64,000 nucleotides of DNA from JAJZGK01 sp035538795 (GCA_035538795.1 DATLJS010000033.1:23957-87956); one strand, 5' to 3'. Positions 1 through 9,084 are shown, numbered from the stretch's first letter. Numbers and translations: made by a program. Notes: a model not told the origin generated them from the sequence alone.

Positions 1-1860
1 GCCGGCAAGAGCCAGCAGCGCACGGTGTTCGGCGCCGACGACGAGGCCAAGGCCGAGAACGTGGTGAAGAAGGGCAAGGAAGCCCTGACCGCCTATTGCG
101 TCGATCTCAACCAGAAGGCCGAAATCGGCAAGATCGATCCGCTGATCGGCCGTGAGCACGAGATCGAACGCACCATTCAGATTCTCTGCCGCCGTTCGAA
201 GAACAATCCCCTGTATGTCGGCGATCCGGGCGTCGGCAAGACGGCCATTGCCGAGGGGCTGGCTCTGCGCATCATCAAGGGCGAGGTGCCGGAAGTTCTG
301 CGCAACGCCGTGATCTATTCCCTGGATATGGGATCGCTGCTGGCCGGCACCCGCTATCGCGGCGATTTCGAGGAACGGCTGAAGGCGGTGGTTTCGGAAC
401 TGGAAGCTTTGGACGGGGCCATCCTGTTCATCGACGAAATCCATACGGTGATCGGCGCCGGGGCCACGTCCGGCGGGTCCATGGACGCCTCGAATCTGCT
501 AAAGCCGGCCCTGGCTTCGGGCGCGTTGCGCTGCATCGGCTCGACCACCTATAAGGAATTCCGCAATCACTTCGAGAAGGATCGGGCGCTGGTCCGCCGT
601 TTCCAGAAAATCGACGTCAACGAACCGTCGGTCGAAGATGCGGTGAAAATCCTCCACGGTCTGAAGCCTTACTACGAATCCTTCCATAAGGTGCGCTACA
701 CCAACGACGCCATTCGTTCGGCGGTGGAACTGTCGGCCCGCTATATCGGCGACCGCAAGCTGCCCGACAAGGCCATCGACGTGATCGACGAAGTCGGCGC
801 CTCGCGCATGCTGCTGCCGGAATCCAAGCGTCGCAAGACGGTGACGGTGAAGGACATCGAGGAGATCATCGCCAAGATCGCCCGCATCCCGCCCAAGAGC
901 GTGTCAACCAACGACATGGAAATGCTGCGTTCGCTGGAACGGGATCTGAAGACCATGGTCTTCGGTCAGGAAAAGGCCATCGAGGCTTTGGCTTCGGCCA
1001 TCAAGCTGGCCCGCGCCGGTCTGCGCGAACCGGAAAAGCCAATCGGCAATTACCTGTTCTCCGGCCCCACCGGCGTCGGCAAGACCGAAGTGGCCCGCCA
1101 GTTGGCCAAGATTCTCGGCATCGAACTGATCCGCTTCGACATGTCGGAATATATGGAGCGCCATTCGGTGTCTCGCCTGATCGGCGCGCCGCCGGGATAT
1201 GTCGGCTTCGACCAGGGCGGTCTTCTGACCGATTCGGTGGATCAGCATCCCCATTCGGTGCTGCTGCTGGACGAGATCGAGAAGGCGCATCCCGACCTGT
1301 TCAACATCCTGTTGCAGGTGATGGACCACGGCAAGCTGACTGATCACAACGGTAAGAATGTCGATTTCCGCAACGTGATCCTGATCATGACCACCAACGC
1401 CGGAGCCGCCGACATGGCCAAGCCCGCCATCGGTTTTGGCCGCGAAGCGCGGATCGGCGACGATCAGGAGGCCATCCAGCGGCTGTTTACGCCGGAATTC
1501 CGCAACCGCCTGGATGCGGTGATCCCCTTCGGCGCCTTGCAGCCGGAAGTGGTTTCGCGGGTGGTGGACAAATTCATCATCCAACTGGAAACCCAGTTGG
1601 GCGACCGCGACGTGTCGTTCGAGCTGACCGAGGCGGCCCGCAAATGGCTGGCCGAAAAAGGGTACGACAAGCTCAACGGCGCCCGCCCGCTGGCCCGCGT
1701 CATTCAAGAGCACATCAAGAAGCCGCTGGCCGAGGAACTGCTGTTCGGCAAGCTGTCCAAGGGCGGCGTGGTCAAGGTGGATGTCGGTGACGGCGGCCTG
1801 ACCTTCGCCTTCGAAGAGCATCACCGTCCGGCCGCCAAGGAACCGGAACTGGTGGAATAA
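1..1860 (+). CDS. clpA: ClpA, ATP-dependent Clp protease unfoldase subunit (5' end outside window)
   Basis: AAA+ unfoldase that recognises, unfolds and threads substrates into ClpP in the cytoplasm. The frame is open from the first base, so the N-domain and true start lie upstream; 619 residues of a usual ~770 are visible. The first ATPase domain shows Walker A GDPGVGKT near visible residue 74 and Walker B ILFIDEIH near 140. The second shows GPTGVGKT near 355 and LLLDEIEKAHPD near 421. The spacing, and the lack of the long ClpB middle coiled coil between the two modules, argue for ClpA rather than ClpB. In alphaproteobacteria clpS usually precedes it; that would be outside the window. A strong hairpin follows the stop. 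Confidence 0.97.
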   Translation, partial: AGKSQQRTVFGADDEAKAENVVKKGKEALTAYCVDLNQKAEIGKIDPLIGREHEIERTIQILCRRSKNNPLYVGDPGVGKTAIAEGLALRIIKGEVPEVLRNAVIYSLDMGSLLAGTRYRGDFEERLKAVVSELEALDGAILFIDEIHTVIGAGATSGGSMDASNLLKPALASGALRCIGSTTYKEFRNHFEKDRALVRRFQKIDVNEPSVEDAVKILHGLKPYYESFHKVRYTNDAIRSAVELSARYIGDRKLPDKAIDVIDEVGASRMLLPESKRRKTVTVKDIEEIIAKIARIPPKSVSTNDMEMLRSLERDLKTMVFGQEKAIEALASAIKLARAGLREPEKPIGNYLFSGPTGVGKTEVARQLAKILGIELIRFDMSEYMERHSVSRLIGAPPGYVGFDQGGLLTDSVDQHPHSVLLLDEIEKAHPDLFNILLQVMDHGKLTDHNGKNVDFRNVILIMTTNAGAADMAKPAIGFGREARIGDDQEAIQRLFTPEFRNRLDAVIPFGALQPEVVSRVVDKFIIQLETQLGDRDVSFELTEAARKWLAEKGYDKLNGARPLARVIQEHIKKPLAEELLFGKLSKGGVVKVDVGDGGLTFAFEEHHRPAAKEPELVE

Positions 1861-1892
1861 GCATCATTCAACCTGGGGGCAGGTTGACAAGG

Positions 1893-1924
1893 AAAAGGCC
1901 GGAGGGGAAACCCTCCGGCCTTTT
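1893..1924. terminator. Rho-independent terminator between convergent clpA and binding-protein gene
   Basis: A near-perfect GC-rich stem (AAAAGGCCGGAGGG / CCCTCCGGCCTTTT) with a GAAA loop has A- and T-tracts on both sides, so it can stop transcription from clpA and from the convergent gene on the other strand. Confidence 0.9.
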
Positions 1925-1949
1925 CGTCATTCCCAGACGGGGGATGGAG

Positions 1950-2705
1950 CTATTCCACGCCTTTTTCGACCGCCCAATCGGCTTTCAGCTTGGCGACCAA
2001 TTCGGGCTTGGACTTCATCCAGGCATTGAAGTCGGCGATGATTTCCGGATGCTTGAGGGTCGACAGCTTATAGCTGCTGCGGGTATGGGGCAGACCGGGG
2101 TCGAAGATCAGGGCGCCCGGCTTCTGCATGCCGTCCAGAGTGTTGTTGGCCACGGCGACGTTGGCGTAGGCGCCGTCGATGCGCTTGTTCATGGCTTGGA
2201 ACATCAGACCGGAGAAGCTGGGATTTTCCTCCAGGGCCGTCGCGCCGCTCTTGAGCCGGTCCAGCCAGTCAAAGGCGGTGAAACCGCGCACCGTGCCCAG
2301 CGTGCGGATGGTGTCGACCGGCTTTCCCTTGTTCTCGGGCAAGACCAGCACGCCGTCGATATAGTTCACCACGGGGTCGCTGTAGGCCACGGTCTTGCCG
2401 GTCTTCAATTCGGTCTGCCAGAAGGCGTTGTCGGGATATTTGAAATCCAGACGGCCTTCCAGAAGTTCATGGAACAGGCGGTTCACCGGCAAGGGCCGGT
2501 ATTCGATCTGATGCCCGCGGTCGGCGGCGTAAGCGTCGAACAACGCGCGGGCAAACCCTTGATATTCACCGTTCGGCTTGACCCCGTAATGGGGCATGTA
2601 GTCGATGGCTTCGACGCCGATGATGAAGTGCTCGGCCGAGGCCGGGCGCGACAGGGACAGAAGGGCGGCTGCCATCAGCAGGGGGGTGACGAGACGGCGA
2701 ATCAT
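1950..2705 (-). CDS. Periplasmic amino-acid-type solute-binding protein (SBP_bac_3 family)
   Basis: The 251-residue protein starts with a classical Sec signal peptide (MIRR, a hydrophobic core, cleavage after PASA). The mature part has the look of family 3 extracellular solute-binding proteins (YEYRPLPVNRLFHELLEGRLDF, AYANVAVANNTLD), which bind polar amino acids or related compounds. No permease or ATPase gene is next to it, so it may work with a distant ABC system or as a stand-alone sensor ligand-binder. It is convergent with clpA and shares its terminator. Substrate unknown; family call good, function uncertain. Confidence 0.8.
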   Translation of the reverse strand: MIRRLVTPLLMAAALLSLSRPASAEHFIIGVEAIDYMPHYGVKPNGEYQGFARALFDAYAADRGHQIEYRPLPVNRLFHELLEGRLDFKYPDNAFWQTELKTGKTVAYSDPVVNYIDGVLVLPENKGKPVDTIRTLGTVRGFTAFDWLDRLKSGATALEENPSFSGLMFQAMNKRIDGAYANVAVANNTLDGMQKPGALIFDPGLPHTRSSYKLSTLKHPEIIADFNAWMKSKPELVAKLKADWAVEKGVE

Positions 2706-2783
2706 CAGCCTGTTGCTCCTTTAATAAGCCTGGGCCGCATGTTATGTGGAATTTGCTTAAAATTGAAGCGAAGAGCGGACTGT

Positions 2784-3701
2784 TTAGCGAGATTTCACTA
2801 AATTTTCCAGGGTTTCTACCGACGGTGCATAAAAGGCGCAGCCTGTTACCGGGCGGGTGTACTCCATGATGCGGTCGGCGTTGTGATAGCCTTTTGACGC
2901 TCCGTCTCCCAGCACCATGCTTGACAGCATGCGGCGGAACGGCTTGGGGCTGCGGCCGTAGGCGACGAAATAAAGGCCGTTTCGCCGCATGTCGCCATAG
3001 GGCAGGCTGTGGCGCAGAATTGCCAGTTCCTCGCCGTTCTCTTCAATTACTACGCGGGCGATATGGGCGTCGGCGGGCTTTTCGTCGTCATCCATCTCAC
3101 GATCGTCGGCCTTGGTGCGGCCGATGGCGGCCTCCTGCATCTTGACCGCCAGGGCTTCCCAGCGGGCCAGATCGTGCTCCCAGCGTTGCAGGCTGACGAA
3201 ACTGCCGCCGGTTTCGTCCAGAGCCACCTCGGCCCGTTCCTCGCCTTCGGGATTTTCCGTGCCGTCGACGAAGCCGGTCAGATCTCGTCCACCCAGAGTG
3301 CGGAAACCGGCGATGTCCTCGACCAGGGTCACGGCGCCGCCCAGCATGGCGACGACGCGGCGGCCCAGCTGAAAATTGGCGTCGCTGCGGTTGGAGTGGA
3401 TGTGGATGAACAGGTCGGCGGGCGTGGCGGGCGCCGCCTTGCCGTTGGCTTCCAGCGGAGCGAAGGCGACCAGTCCCTCGGGCTTGCCTTGCGAAAACAG
3501 GCGAGGCCAGACTTCGGCGCCGAAAGCGATGCTGCTGACCAGAGCCGGTTCCTCGAACTCCTTGGCTACTGCGCGGGTCAGGGCCGGCAGGGCGGCCGCC
3601 GTGCGGCGCACGGTTTCTTCCTGACCGGCCGAGACCAGAGCGGTGATGAACAGTCCGTGGTCGCCGCCTTCGGCGCAGATGGCGGATTGAGGCTGGGGCA
3701 T
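2784..3701 (-). CDS. Dyp-type heme peroxidase
   Basis: The 305-residue protein has the Dyp-type peroxidase signature GFVDGTENP (GXXDG, with the catalytic distal Asp) near residue 143. It also has a proximal-His candidate in DAHIARVV, the distal Arg region AILRHSLPYG and the downstream block NGLYFVAYGRS. Length and the absence of a Tat signal fit the cytoplasmic class B/YfeX-like group, which oxidises dyes and possibly porphyrinogens using H2O2. It is read in the same direction as the coiled-coil gene at 3712-4293, with only 10 bases between them, so the two may form an operon. No encapsulin gene is adjacent. Confidence 0.93.
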   Translation of the reverse strand: MPQPQSAICAEGGDHGLFITALVSAGQEETVRRTAAALPALTRAVAKEFEEPALVSSIAFGAEVWPRLFSQGKPEGLVAFAPLEANGKAAPATPADLFIHIHSNRSDANFQLGRRVVAMLGGAVTLVEDIAGFRTLGGRDLTGFVDGTENPEGEERAEVALDETGGSFVSLQRWEHDLARWEALAVKMQEAAIGRTKADDREMDDDEKPADAHIARVVIEENGEELAILRHSLPYGDMRRNGLYFVAYGRSPKPFRRMLSSMVLGDGASKGYHNADRIMEYTRPVTGCAFYAPSVETLENLVKSR

Positions 3702-3711
3702 GGTCGGTCCT

Positions 3712-4293
3712 TCAGGCTTTTTCGGGAGAAGAGGCGGCCGCCGCCTTGTCCTGGGACTTGTCCTGGGGTTGGGTCTGGACCGTGTCCGGGACGGGGGGAG
3801 CCGCCATCGGGGTTTCGGAAGGGGCGGGCAAAGCGGGAGTCGCCTCGGCGTTTTCCGCCGAAGCCGACACTTCGGCTTTGGCCGCCGGTTGATGGCGCAG
3901 AGACTTGATACGCTGATCCAAGGTCATGATGTCCTGGCGCATGGCTTCGACGATCCTGGTCAGATCCTGGCGGTCCCGCTTTTGGGACTGCTCGATCTCT
4001 TCGACCCGCTTCGCCAGGCTGTCGGTCAATTCGCCGAGTTTGCGCTGATTGTCGGTGGACAGGGCGGTTTTCATCTTGTCGATTTCCTCGACAAGATCGC
4101 GTTTGATCCAGCGGGTCTTCTTTTCGGATTCCTCTTCGACGCGCTTCAGGCCGGCTTCCAGATCGTTTTGGATTTCGACCTTCAGTTGATAGGCGTTCTT
4201 GACCAGGGACCCCATGTAGAGGACCAGCGCGCCGCCGATAACCAGCAGCAGGCCGATCACAAGGCTAACCATGGTGACGGTCCAGAAATTCAT
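3712..4293 (-). CDS. Membrane-anchored coiled-coil protein of unknown function
   Basis: 193 residues: one N-terminal transmembrane helix (about residues 6-28, VSLVIGLLLVIGGALVLYMG), then a long charged heptad-like region (about 35-130) rich in Glu/Lys/Arg, and an Ala/Pro-rich acidic tail. The topology suggests an inner-membrane anchor with a cytoplasmic or periplasmic coiled coil. No family recognised. It ends 10 bp before the Dyp peroxidase start on the same strand, so co-transcription is likely. Confidence 0.7.
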   Translation of the reverse strand: MNFWTVTMVSLVIGLLLVIGGALVLYMGSLVKNAYQLKVEIQNDLEAGLKRVEEESEKKTRWIKRDLVEEIDKMKTALSTDNQRKLGELTDSLAKRVEEIEQSQKRDRQDLTRIVEAMRQDIMTLDQRIKSLRHQPAAKAEVSASAENAEATPALPAPSETPMAAPPVPDTVQTQPQDKSQDKAAAASSPEKA

Positions 4294-4519
4294 TGAAGAG
4301 TCCGCAGGGTTGTAGACGACGCCGCCTGCTCACTGTCCTGCAATCGTTTCGATGTTGCAAATGAATTCACGGCGATAGCCGCATTCGCAGTTACAATACA
4401 TTTTGATACCGAAACGACATCGCCGGGTGGTGGAAGGGAGCGCCGCCATGGGGTACTCTTCCTTTACGGCCGCTCCATATCAAGGGGTGGAATAGAAGCC
4501 GACTTCAGCAGAGGCCTTC

Positions 4520-5857
4520 ATGAAAAACGTGGAAAACTGGCTGCGAGACCGTGGTATCACCGAAGTGGAATGTCTGGTGCCGGACATGTCGGGCATTCCG
4601 CGCGGCAAGATTCTCCCGGCTCCGAAATTTCTGTCCAGCTTCGACGGCGGCCTGCGGCTGCCGGAAAGCATTTTCGCCCAGACCGTGACCGGCGATTATC
4701 CGGAAAAAGACGTCACCAGCGAAACCGACGGCGACGTCTATCTGAAGCCAGATCCCGACACCTTGCGGGTGGTGCCGTGGTATCCCGACGCTACCGCCCA
4801 GGTGATCAACGACTGCGTTTACGCCGACGGCCGGCCGGTGGATATCTCGCCGCGCCAGGTGTTGCGCAATGTCTTGAAGCTGTACGAGGAAAAGGGCTGG
4901 AAGCCCATCGTAGCGCCCGAGCTGGAATTTTTCCTGGTCAAGGTCAACACCGATCCCGATTACCCGCTGGAGCCGCCGGTCGGCCGGTCGGGCCGCCCGG
5001 AAACGGGCCGCCAATCCTATGGCATCGACGCGGTCAACGAGTTCGATCCGCTGTTCGAGGAAGTCTATAAATATTGCGAAGCCCAGTGTCTGGACATCGA
5101 CACGCTGAGTCATGAAGCCGGCGCCGCCCAGATGGAGATCAACTTCAATCACGGCGATGCTTTGGAACTGGCGGACCAGGTGTTTCTGTTCAAGCGCACG
5201 GTGCGTCAGGTCGGCCTGCGCAAGAACGTCTACGCCACGTTCATGGCCAAGCCGATGCAGAACGAACCGGGCAGCGCCATGCACATTCACCTGAACGTGC
5301 TGGAAGAAACTTCGGGGCGGAATCTGTTCGCCACGATGGATGGCGAAGACACCGACCTGTTCCGCCATTTCATCGGCGGGCTGCGCAAATATCTGCCGTC
5401 GGCCATGCCGCTGTTCGCCCCCAATGTGAACTCCTATCGCCGTTTGGTGCCGGACTTCGACGCTCCGATCAATGTGCATTGGGGACGCGACAACCGAACG
5501 GTGGGGCTGCGGGTGCCGAATTCGGGACCGTCGGGACGCCGGGTGGAAAACCGTCTGGCCGGGGCCGACGCCAATCCCTATCTGGCCATCGCCGCCTCTC
5601 TGGCGTGCGGCTATTTGGGAATGGTGGGTGAGATCGACCCCGGCGACCCCATCGACGGATCAGGCTATACCCGCGCGCATTCGTTGCCGCGTCAGCTGTT
5701 CGACGCGCTCCCCAAGCTGGAAGGCAACAAGGCTTTGCGCGAAGTGCTGGGGGAGGCTTTCGTTGAAACCTTCGCCGCCGTCAAAGAGGCGGAATGGGAA
5801 GCTTATCAGCGCGTGGTGTCGTCCTGGGAACGGGAATATCTTTTGCTGAACGTCTGA
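4520..5857 (+). CDS. Glutamine synthetase family protein (gamma-glutamylpolyamine synthetase type)
   Basis: 445 residues with the GS fold landmarks: metal-binding PELEFFL near residue 133, the AAQMEINFNHGDAL block, GSAMHIHLNV, and the C-terminal block NRTVGLRVPNSGPSGRRVENR followed by GADANPYLAIA. These enzymes ligate glutamate to ammonia or an amine using ATP. The short N-terminus without the GlnA adenylylation loop resembles PuuA-like gamma-glutamylputrescine synthetases, so a role in polyamine or amine catabolism is more likely than core ammonia assimilation. ATG at 4520 gives the conserved N-terminus; the Shine-Dalgarno is weak. No puu genes are adjacent. Confidence 0.85.
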   Translation: MKNVENWLRDRGITEVECLVPDMSGIPRGKILPAPKFLSSFDGGLRLPESIFAQTVTGDYPEKDVTSETDGDVYLKPDPDTLRVVPWYPDATAQVINDCVYADGRPVDISPRQVLRNVLKLYEEKGWKPIVAPELEFFLVKVNTDPDYPLEPPVGRSGRPETGRQSYGIDAVNEFDPLFEEVYKYCEAQCLDIDTLSHEAGAAQMEINFNHGDALELADQVFLFKRTVRQVGLRKNVYATFMAKPMQNEPGSAMHIHLNVLEETSGRNLFATMDGEDTDLFRHFIGGLRKYLPSAMPLFAPNVNSYRRLVPDFDAPINVHWGRDNRTVGLRVPNSGPSGRRVENRLAGADANPYLAIAASLACGYLGMVGEIDPGDPIDGSGYTRAHSLPRQLFDALPKLEGNKALREVLGEAFVETFAAVKEAEWEAYQRVVSSWEREYLLLNV

Positions 5858-5869
5858 CGGCAAAAGAAA

Positions 5870-5893
5870 ACGGCCCCGCCTGGGGGCCGTTCC
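5870..5893. terminator. Rho-independent terminator
   Basis: A stem ACGGCCCC / GGGGGCCGT with a short loop directly follows the glutamine-synthetase-family gene. On the minus strand the hairpin is followed by TTTTCTTTT, so it probably also ends the convergent 79-residue gene. Confidence 0.8.
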
Positions 5894-5921
5894 TGGTTCA
5901 TAGCGAAAATCCCGGCGGCGG

Positions 5922-6161
5922 TCAGAATTCGTCGTCGGGATTTTCGTTGGGGCTGAGAATCTTGAAGTGCGCAGGGTCGTCGGCCAGCATCTGGACCGAA
6001 AGGGTGCCGTTGCCCGAGCGAATGATCAGTTCCGCGAACCAACTGCCCGGTTCCACTTCCATGGGCTCGCCGATCTCGATGGCCGTAACCTGCTCCACAT
6101 CCATGCTGATGGTACGGTCACTGAGAAAAGAGACGGATGCCACGGTTTTTCCCGATTTCAT
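5922..6161 (-). CDS. Small hypothetical protein, 79 residues
   Basis: Acidic, soluble-looking protein without signal or membrane helix. Alternating hydrophobic residues (TVASVSFLSD, FAELIIRSGN, TLSVQML) suggest a small beta-rich domain. The start at 6161 is preceded on the minus strand by GGGAGGAAAAAA, a convincing ribosome binding site, and a terminator lies beyond the stop, so this is likely a real gene. No family recognised. Confidence 0.65.
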   Translation of the reverse strand: MKSGKTVASVSFLSDRTISMDVEQVTAIEIGEPMEVEPGSWFAELIIRSGNGTLSVQMLADDPAHFKILSPNENPDDEF

Positions 6162-6222
6162 TTTTTTCCTCCCGTCACTGTTGCCAGCCCTGGATTGAGG
6201 CTGGCAAAAGGCCGGTTCTCCG

Positions 6223-6870
6223 TCAAGGAGTTCCGCTGCCGGTGTAAGGGCTTAAAACGATAAGCGCGGCCGCGCGGCGCAAGGGGGATACCGACAATTC
6301 CTGCCAGCCGCGCGGGGTGGGGATGGGACGGCCTTGCCGCTTTAATTCGTCTAGATGAGCCGTCATGGCCTGACGCGCCAGGGTTTGAGCCTGTTCCAGG
6401 CTGTGGCCGCGGGCGGAACAGCCGGGAAGATCCGGGAATTCGAGCAGAAAATCTTCATGAGGGAACTTGCGGGCGAAGGCGATGAAGCTGCCTTCGTCCA
6501 TGTCCGGCGGTTCCTCGCATGGCCATTCGTCGGGGTATGGCGCCTCTTCCTTCAATTGCGAAAGATAGTGGTCCATGCCGTCGGCCTTGCGCAGCAATCC
6601 GACAAACAGCCGCCGGTCTTCCGAAGCCAGGAAGCCGGCCAGCATGCTTTGATTCTCCAGATCCTCGAAACGCACCTCGGGCTTGCTCAGGGCCAGAGCC
6701 ATCTGCGCCAATATCTCGGCGGGATGGTCGCCTTCGACGGTGCTGGGAGCCAGGGATACGGCTTGGGGCGTCCCGGCTTCAGGCGTGTCGTTGGCGTAGA
6801 AGGCGCGATGGATGCCCAGGCGTTCCTTGCCGTCGACAATCCGCCGGACCAGCCGATAATCCCAACGCAT
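6223..6870 (-). CDS. HicB-like domain protein without HicA partner
   Basis: 215 residues. The last third (about 135-195) matches the HicB-type partial RNase-H fold: FLLEFPDLPGCSARGHSLEQA, then ARQAMTAHLDELKRQG and PIPTPRG. The first ~115 residues are not recognised. Classical HicB antitoxins are shorter and sit next to a ~60-residue HicA toxin; no HicA-like frame flanks this gene. It may therefore be a HicB-fold protein of other function. The ATG at 6870 is chosen because GGAGAGG precedes it at suitable spacing; an in-frame upstream codon would add 23 residues. Confidence 0.7.
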   Translation of the reverse strand: MRWDYRLVRRIVDGKERLGIHRAFYANDTPEAGTPQAVSLAPSTVEGDHPAEILAQMALALSKPEVRFEDLENQSMLAGFLASEDRRLFVGLLRKADGMDHYLSQLKEEAPYPDEWPCEEPPDMDEGSFIAFARKFPHEDFLLEFPDLPGCSARGHSLEQAQTLARQAMTAHLDELKRQGRPIPTPRGWQELSVSPLRRAAALIVLSPYTGSGTP

Positions 6871-6943
6871 GACCGCTTCCTCTCCTGCCTTCGCTCCGGC
6901 CTGTCCGCCGATTGTGGCCGGGAACAGGCGGTTCGGCAAGAAA

Positions 6944-7813
6944 TCAGGATCGGCTGCTGGCGGTGCAACCCAGCGAGGCCACCGTCAGGGCCGCCATGCA
7001 GGTCATCTGAAGCGGGCTCAAATGCTCGCCGTTGACGGCCCAGCCGGAGGCGGCGGCCACCGCCGGTTCCAGGCTGACGACGATGCTGAAGGTTTTGGCG
7101 CTCAGCCGTTTCAGCGACACCATCTCCAGGGAATAAGGGATGGTGCTGGACAGCAGCGACACCACGAAGGCGGCGGTCAGAACGCTGGGGGCCAGCAGAT
7201 CGGTTCCGGCGTGGACGACGGCAAAGGGGGCGCTCAGCAGGGCGGCCACCAGCATGCCCAGGGCGCTGGCCCTGTTGCCGGGCATGGTGCGCACCACGCG
7301 CTTGCCAAAAATGATGTAGGCGGCCCAGCAGGCACCGGCCGCCAAGGCCAGCAGCAGGCCGGTGGTGGACAGATGACGGCTGGCCGCCGACAAGGGGCTG
7401 AGACCGGCCAGTCCGGCCAGGGCCAAGGCGATCCACAGGAAATCCATCGGACGGCGGGAACTGATCAGGGCCAGGACCAGGGGGCCGCTGAACTCCACCG
7501 CCACGGCCACGCCCAGGGGCAAATGCTCCAGCGACAGGTAGAAGCACATGTTCATACAGCCCAGGGACAGACCGTAAAGCAGCGCGGCCAACGCCGCCTT
7601 GCCCGACAGGCCGCCGCGCCAAGGGCGCCAGAACAGCACCAGCACCAAGGCGGAAAAGCCGCAGCGCAGGCCGGTGGTGCCTTCAGGGCCGATCCGTCCG
7701 AACAGATGCGTGGCATAGGCGGCGCCCACTTGCACCGAGATCATGGCAAGGATCAGGCAAAGTAAAGCCAGAAGCCGGGCGGACAGCGAACCGGCGGAAG
7801 AGGAGGTGGGCAT
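6944..7813 (-). CDS. rhtA: EamA/DMT-family exporter, RhtA-like
   Basis: 289 residues forming about ten hydrophobic helices in two repeated EamA halves. Family-typical stretches include LGVAVAVEFSGPLVLAL, ACWAAYIIFGKRV and IPYSLEMVSLKRLSAKTFSIV followed by SLEPAVAAASGW, all typical of RhtA inner-membrane threonine/homoserine exporters. The exact substrate cannot be read from sequence. It lies 73 bp upstream of the HicB-like gene on the same strand. Confidence 0.85.
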   Translation of the reverse strand: MPTSSSAGSLSARLLALLCLILAMISVQVGAAYATHLFGRIGPEGTTGLRCGFSALVLVLFWRPWRGGLSGKAALAALLYGLSLGCMNMCFYLSLEHLPLGVAVAVEFSGPLVLALISSRRPMDFLWIALALAGLAGLSPLSAASRHLSTTGLLLALAAGACWAAYIIFGKRVVRTMPGNRASALGMLVAALLSAPFAVVHAGTDLLAPSVLTAAFVVSLLSSTIPYSLEMVSLKRLSAKTFSIVVSLEPAVAAASGWAVNGEHLSPLQMTCMAALTVASLGCTASSRS

Positions 7814-7998
7814 AAGACGGAAAAGCCTTGAACAAGGTGCTTGAAAGCGGCGGAGTATGGAGAAGCATCCCCCGGGCGGTCAATCCATCCTCTGTCCAGG
7901 AGCAGCAACTGCCCGGAAAAGGCCGATTCTGCGGGTCTCTGGCGGGGTAAAATAATACCGTGCCTATAATACATTGATTTATATGAATATATTTGCCG

Positions 7999-8026
7999 TT
8001 GACTGTTTCTTCTGTTCTGGCATACT
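7999..8026 (+). promoter_or_regulatory. Predicted sigma-70-type promoter of rplM-rpsI
   Basis: TTGACT at 7999-8004 and CATACT at 8021-8026 with 16 bp between them. A perfect 7-bp hairpin (GCCCCTC / GAGGGGC, 8029-8048) lies in the ~55-nt leader before rplM. A structured leader would fit autogenous control known for this operon in some bacteria, but that is inference. Confidence 0.5.
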
Positions 8027-8085
8027 CCGCCCCTCGTCAGAGAGGGGCATGGGCCCCTTTCGTTGCAGGTTTAGCAGTGGGTGAC

Positions 8086-8550
8086 ATGACTACCTATTCC
8101 GCCAAACCGTCCGAAGTGAACAAGAAGTGGGTGGTGATCGACGCGGACGGCGTCGTTCTCGGCCGTCTCGCGAGCATCATCTCGATGCGCCTGCGCGGCA
8201 AGCACCTCCCCACCTATACCCCGCACATTGACATGGGCGACAACGTCATCGTCATCAACGCCGAAAAGGTGAAGCTGACGGGCCGCAAGCTCACCGACAA
8301 GGTGTTCTACTGGCACACCGGCTATGCCGGCGGCATCAAGGGCCGGACCATGGGTCAGCTGCTGGGCGGGCGTTTCCCCGAGCGCGTGGTCATCAAGGCC
8401 GTCGAGCGCATGATCACCCGCGGTCCCCTGGGCCGTCAGCAGATGAAGAACCTGCGCGTCTATGCCGGTGCCGAGCATCCGCATGTCGGTCAGCAGCCCG
8501 AGGTTCTCGACGTTGCGTCGATGAACCCGAAGAACAAGAGGAGCGCCTAA
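8086..8550 (+). CDS. rplM: 50S ribosomal protein L13
   Basis: 154 residues with the L13 hallmarks: WVVIDADGVVLGRLAS near the start, DMGDNVIVINAEKVKLTG, and the C-terminal block VKGMLP-equivalent MITRGPLGRQQMKNLRVYAG followed by HPHVGQQP. L13 is an early-assembling large-subunit protein. Start ATG at 8086 (MTTYSAKPSEV) matches alphaproteobacterial L13; the frame is open further upstream but that stretch is not L13-like. It is followed after 3 bp by rpsI, the usual L13-S9 operon. Confidence 0.98.
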   Translation: MTTYSAKPSEVNKKWVVIDADGVVLGRLASIISMRLRGKHLPTYTPHIDMGDNVIVINAEKVKLTGRKLTDKVFYWHTGYAGGIKGRTMGQLLGGRFPERVVIKAVERMITRGPLGRQQMKNLRVYAGAEHPHVGQQPEVLDVASMNPKNKRSA

Positions 8551-8553
8551 TCC

Positions 8554-9027
8554 ATGGCCGAAGACTTCAGCGCCCTTGCCGACCTGAAGGCCGCAGCCCC
8601 GCAGGCTGCCGCCCCGGTCCGTGAGCCGAAGATCGACGCGCAGGGCCGTTCCTATGCCACCGGCAAGCGCAAGAACGCCGTCGCCCGCGTGTGGGTGAAG
8701 CCCGGCACCGGTAAGATCACCGTCAACGGCCGCACGATCGAAGTTTACTTCGCCCGTCCGGTGCTGCGCATGGTCATCAACCAGCCGTTCCAGGTCGCCA
8801 ACCGCGTCGGCCAGTTCGATGTCGTTGTGACCGTGGCTGGCGGCGGTCTGTCCGGCCAGGCCGGCGCCGTGCGTCATGGCATCTCGAAGGCTCTGTCCTA
8901 CTACGAGCCGGGTCTGCGTAGCCCGCTCAAGGCCAGCGGCTTCCTGACCCGCGACAGCCGCGTCGTCGAACGTAAGAAGTACGGTAAGGCCAAGGCCCGC
9001 CGCAGCTTCCAGTTCTCGAAGCGCTAA
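8554..9027 (+). CDS. rpsI: 30S ribosomal protein S9
   Basis: 157 residues. The S9 core is clear: YATGKRKNAVARVWVKPGTG, the ITVNGR and DVVVTVAGGGLSGQAGAVRHG blocks, and the conserved basic C-terminus RRSFQFSKR whose terminal Lys-Arg contacts P-site tRNA. The Ala/Pro-rich N-terminal extension is typical of alphaproteobacteria. It is co-transcribed with rplM and followed by a terminator. Confidence 0.98.
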   Translation: MAEDFSALADLKAAAPQAAAPVREPKIDAQGRSYATGKRKNAVARVWVKPGTGKITVNGRTIEVYFARPVLRMVINQPFQVANRVGQFDVVVTVAGGGLSGQAGAVRHGISKALSYYEPGLRSPLKASGFLTRDSRVVERKKYGKAKARRSFQFSKR

Positions 9028-9050
9028 GCGTTCGCAGAGCCGATCGGATC

Positions 9051-9084
9051 AAGGGCCGGAGGGAAACCTCCGGCCCCTTTTCTT
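9051..9084 (+). terminator. Rho-independent terminator of rplM-rpsI
   Basis: Long GC stem AGGGCCGGAGG / CCTCCGGCCCCT with a GAAA loop followed by TTTTCTTT, 24 bp after the rpsI stop. Confidence 0.9.

Noticed and set aside
7993..8085. Longer rplM reading frame
   Set aside because: It would start inside the predicted promoter. L13 homologues begin at the ATG at 8086.
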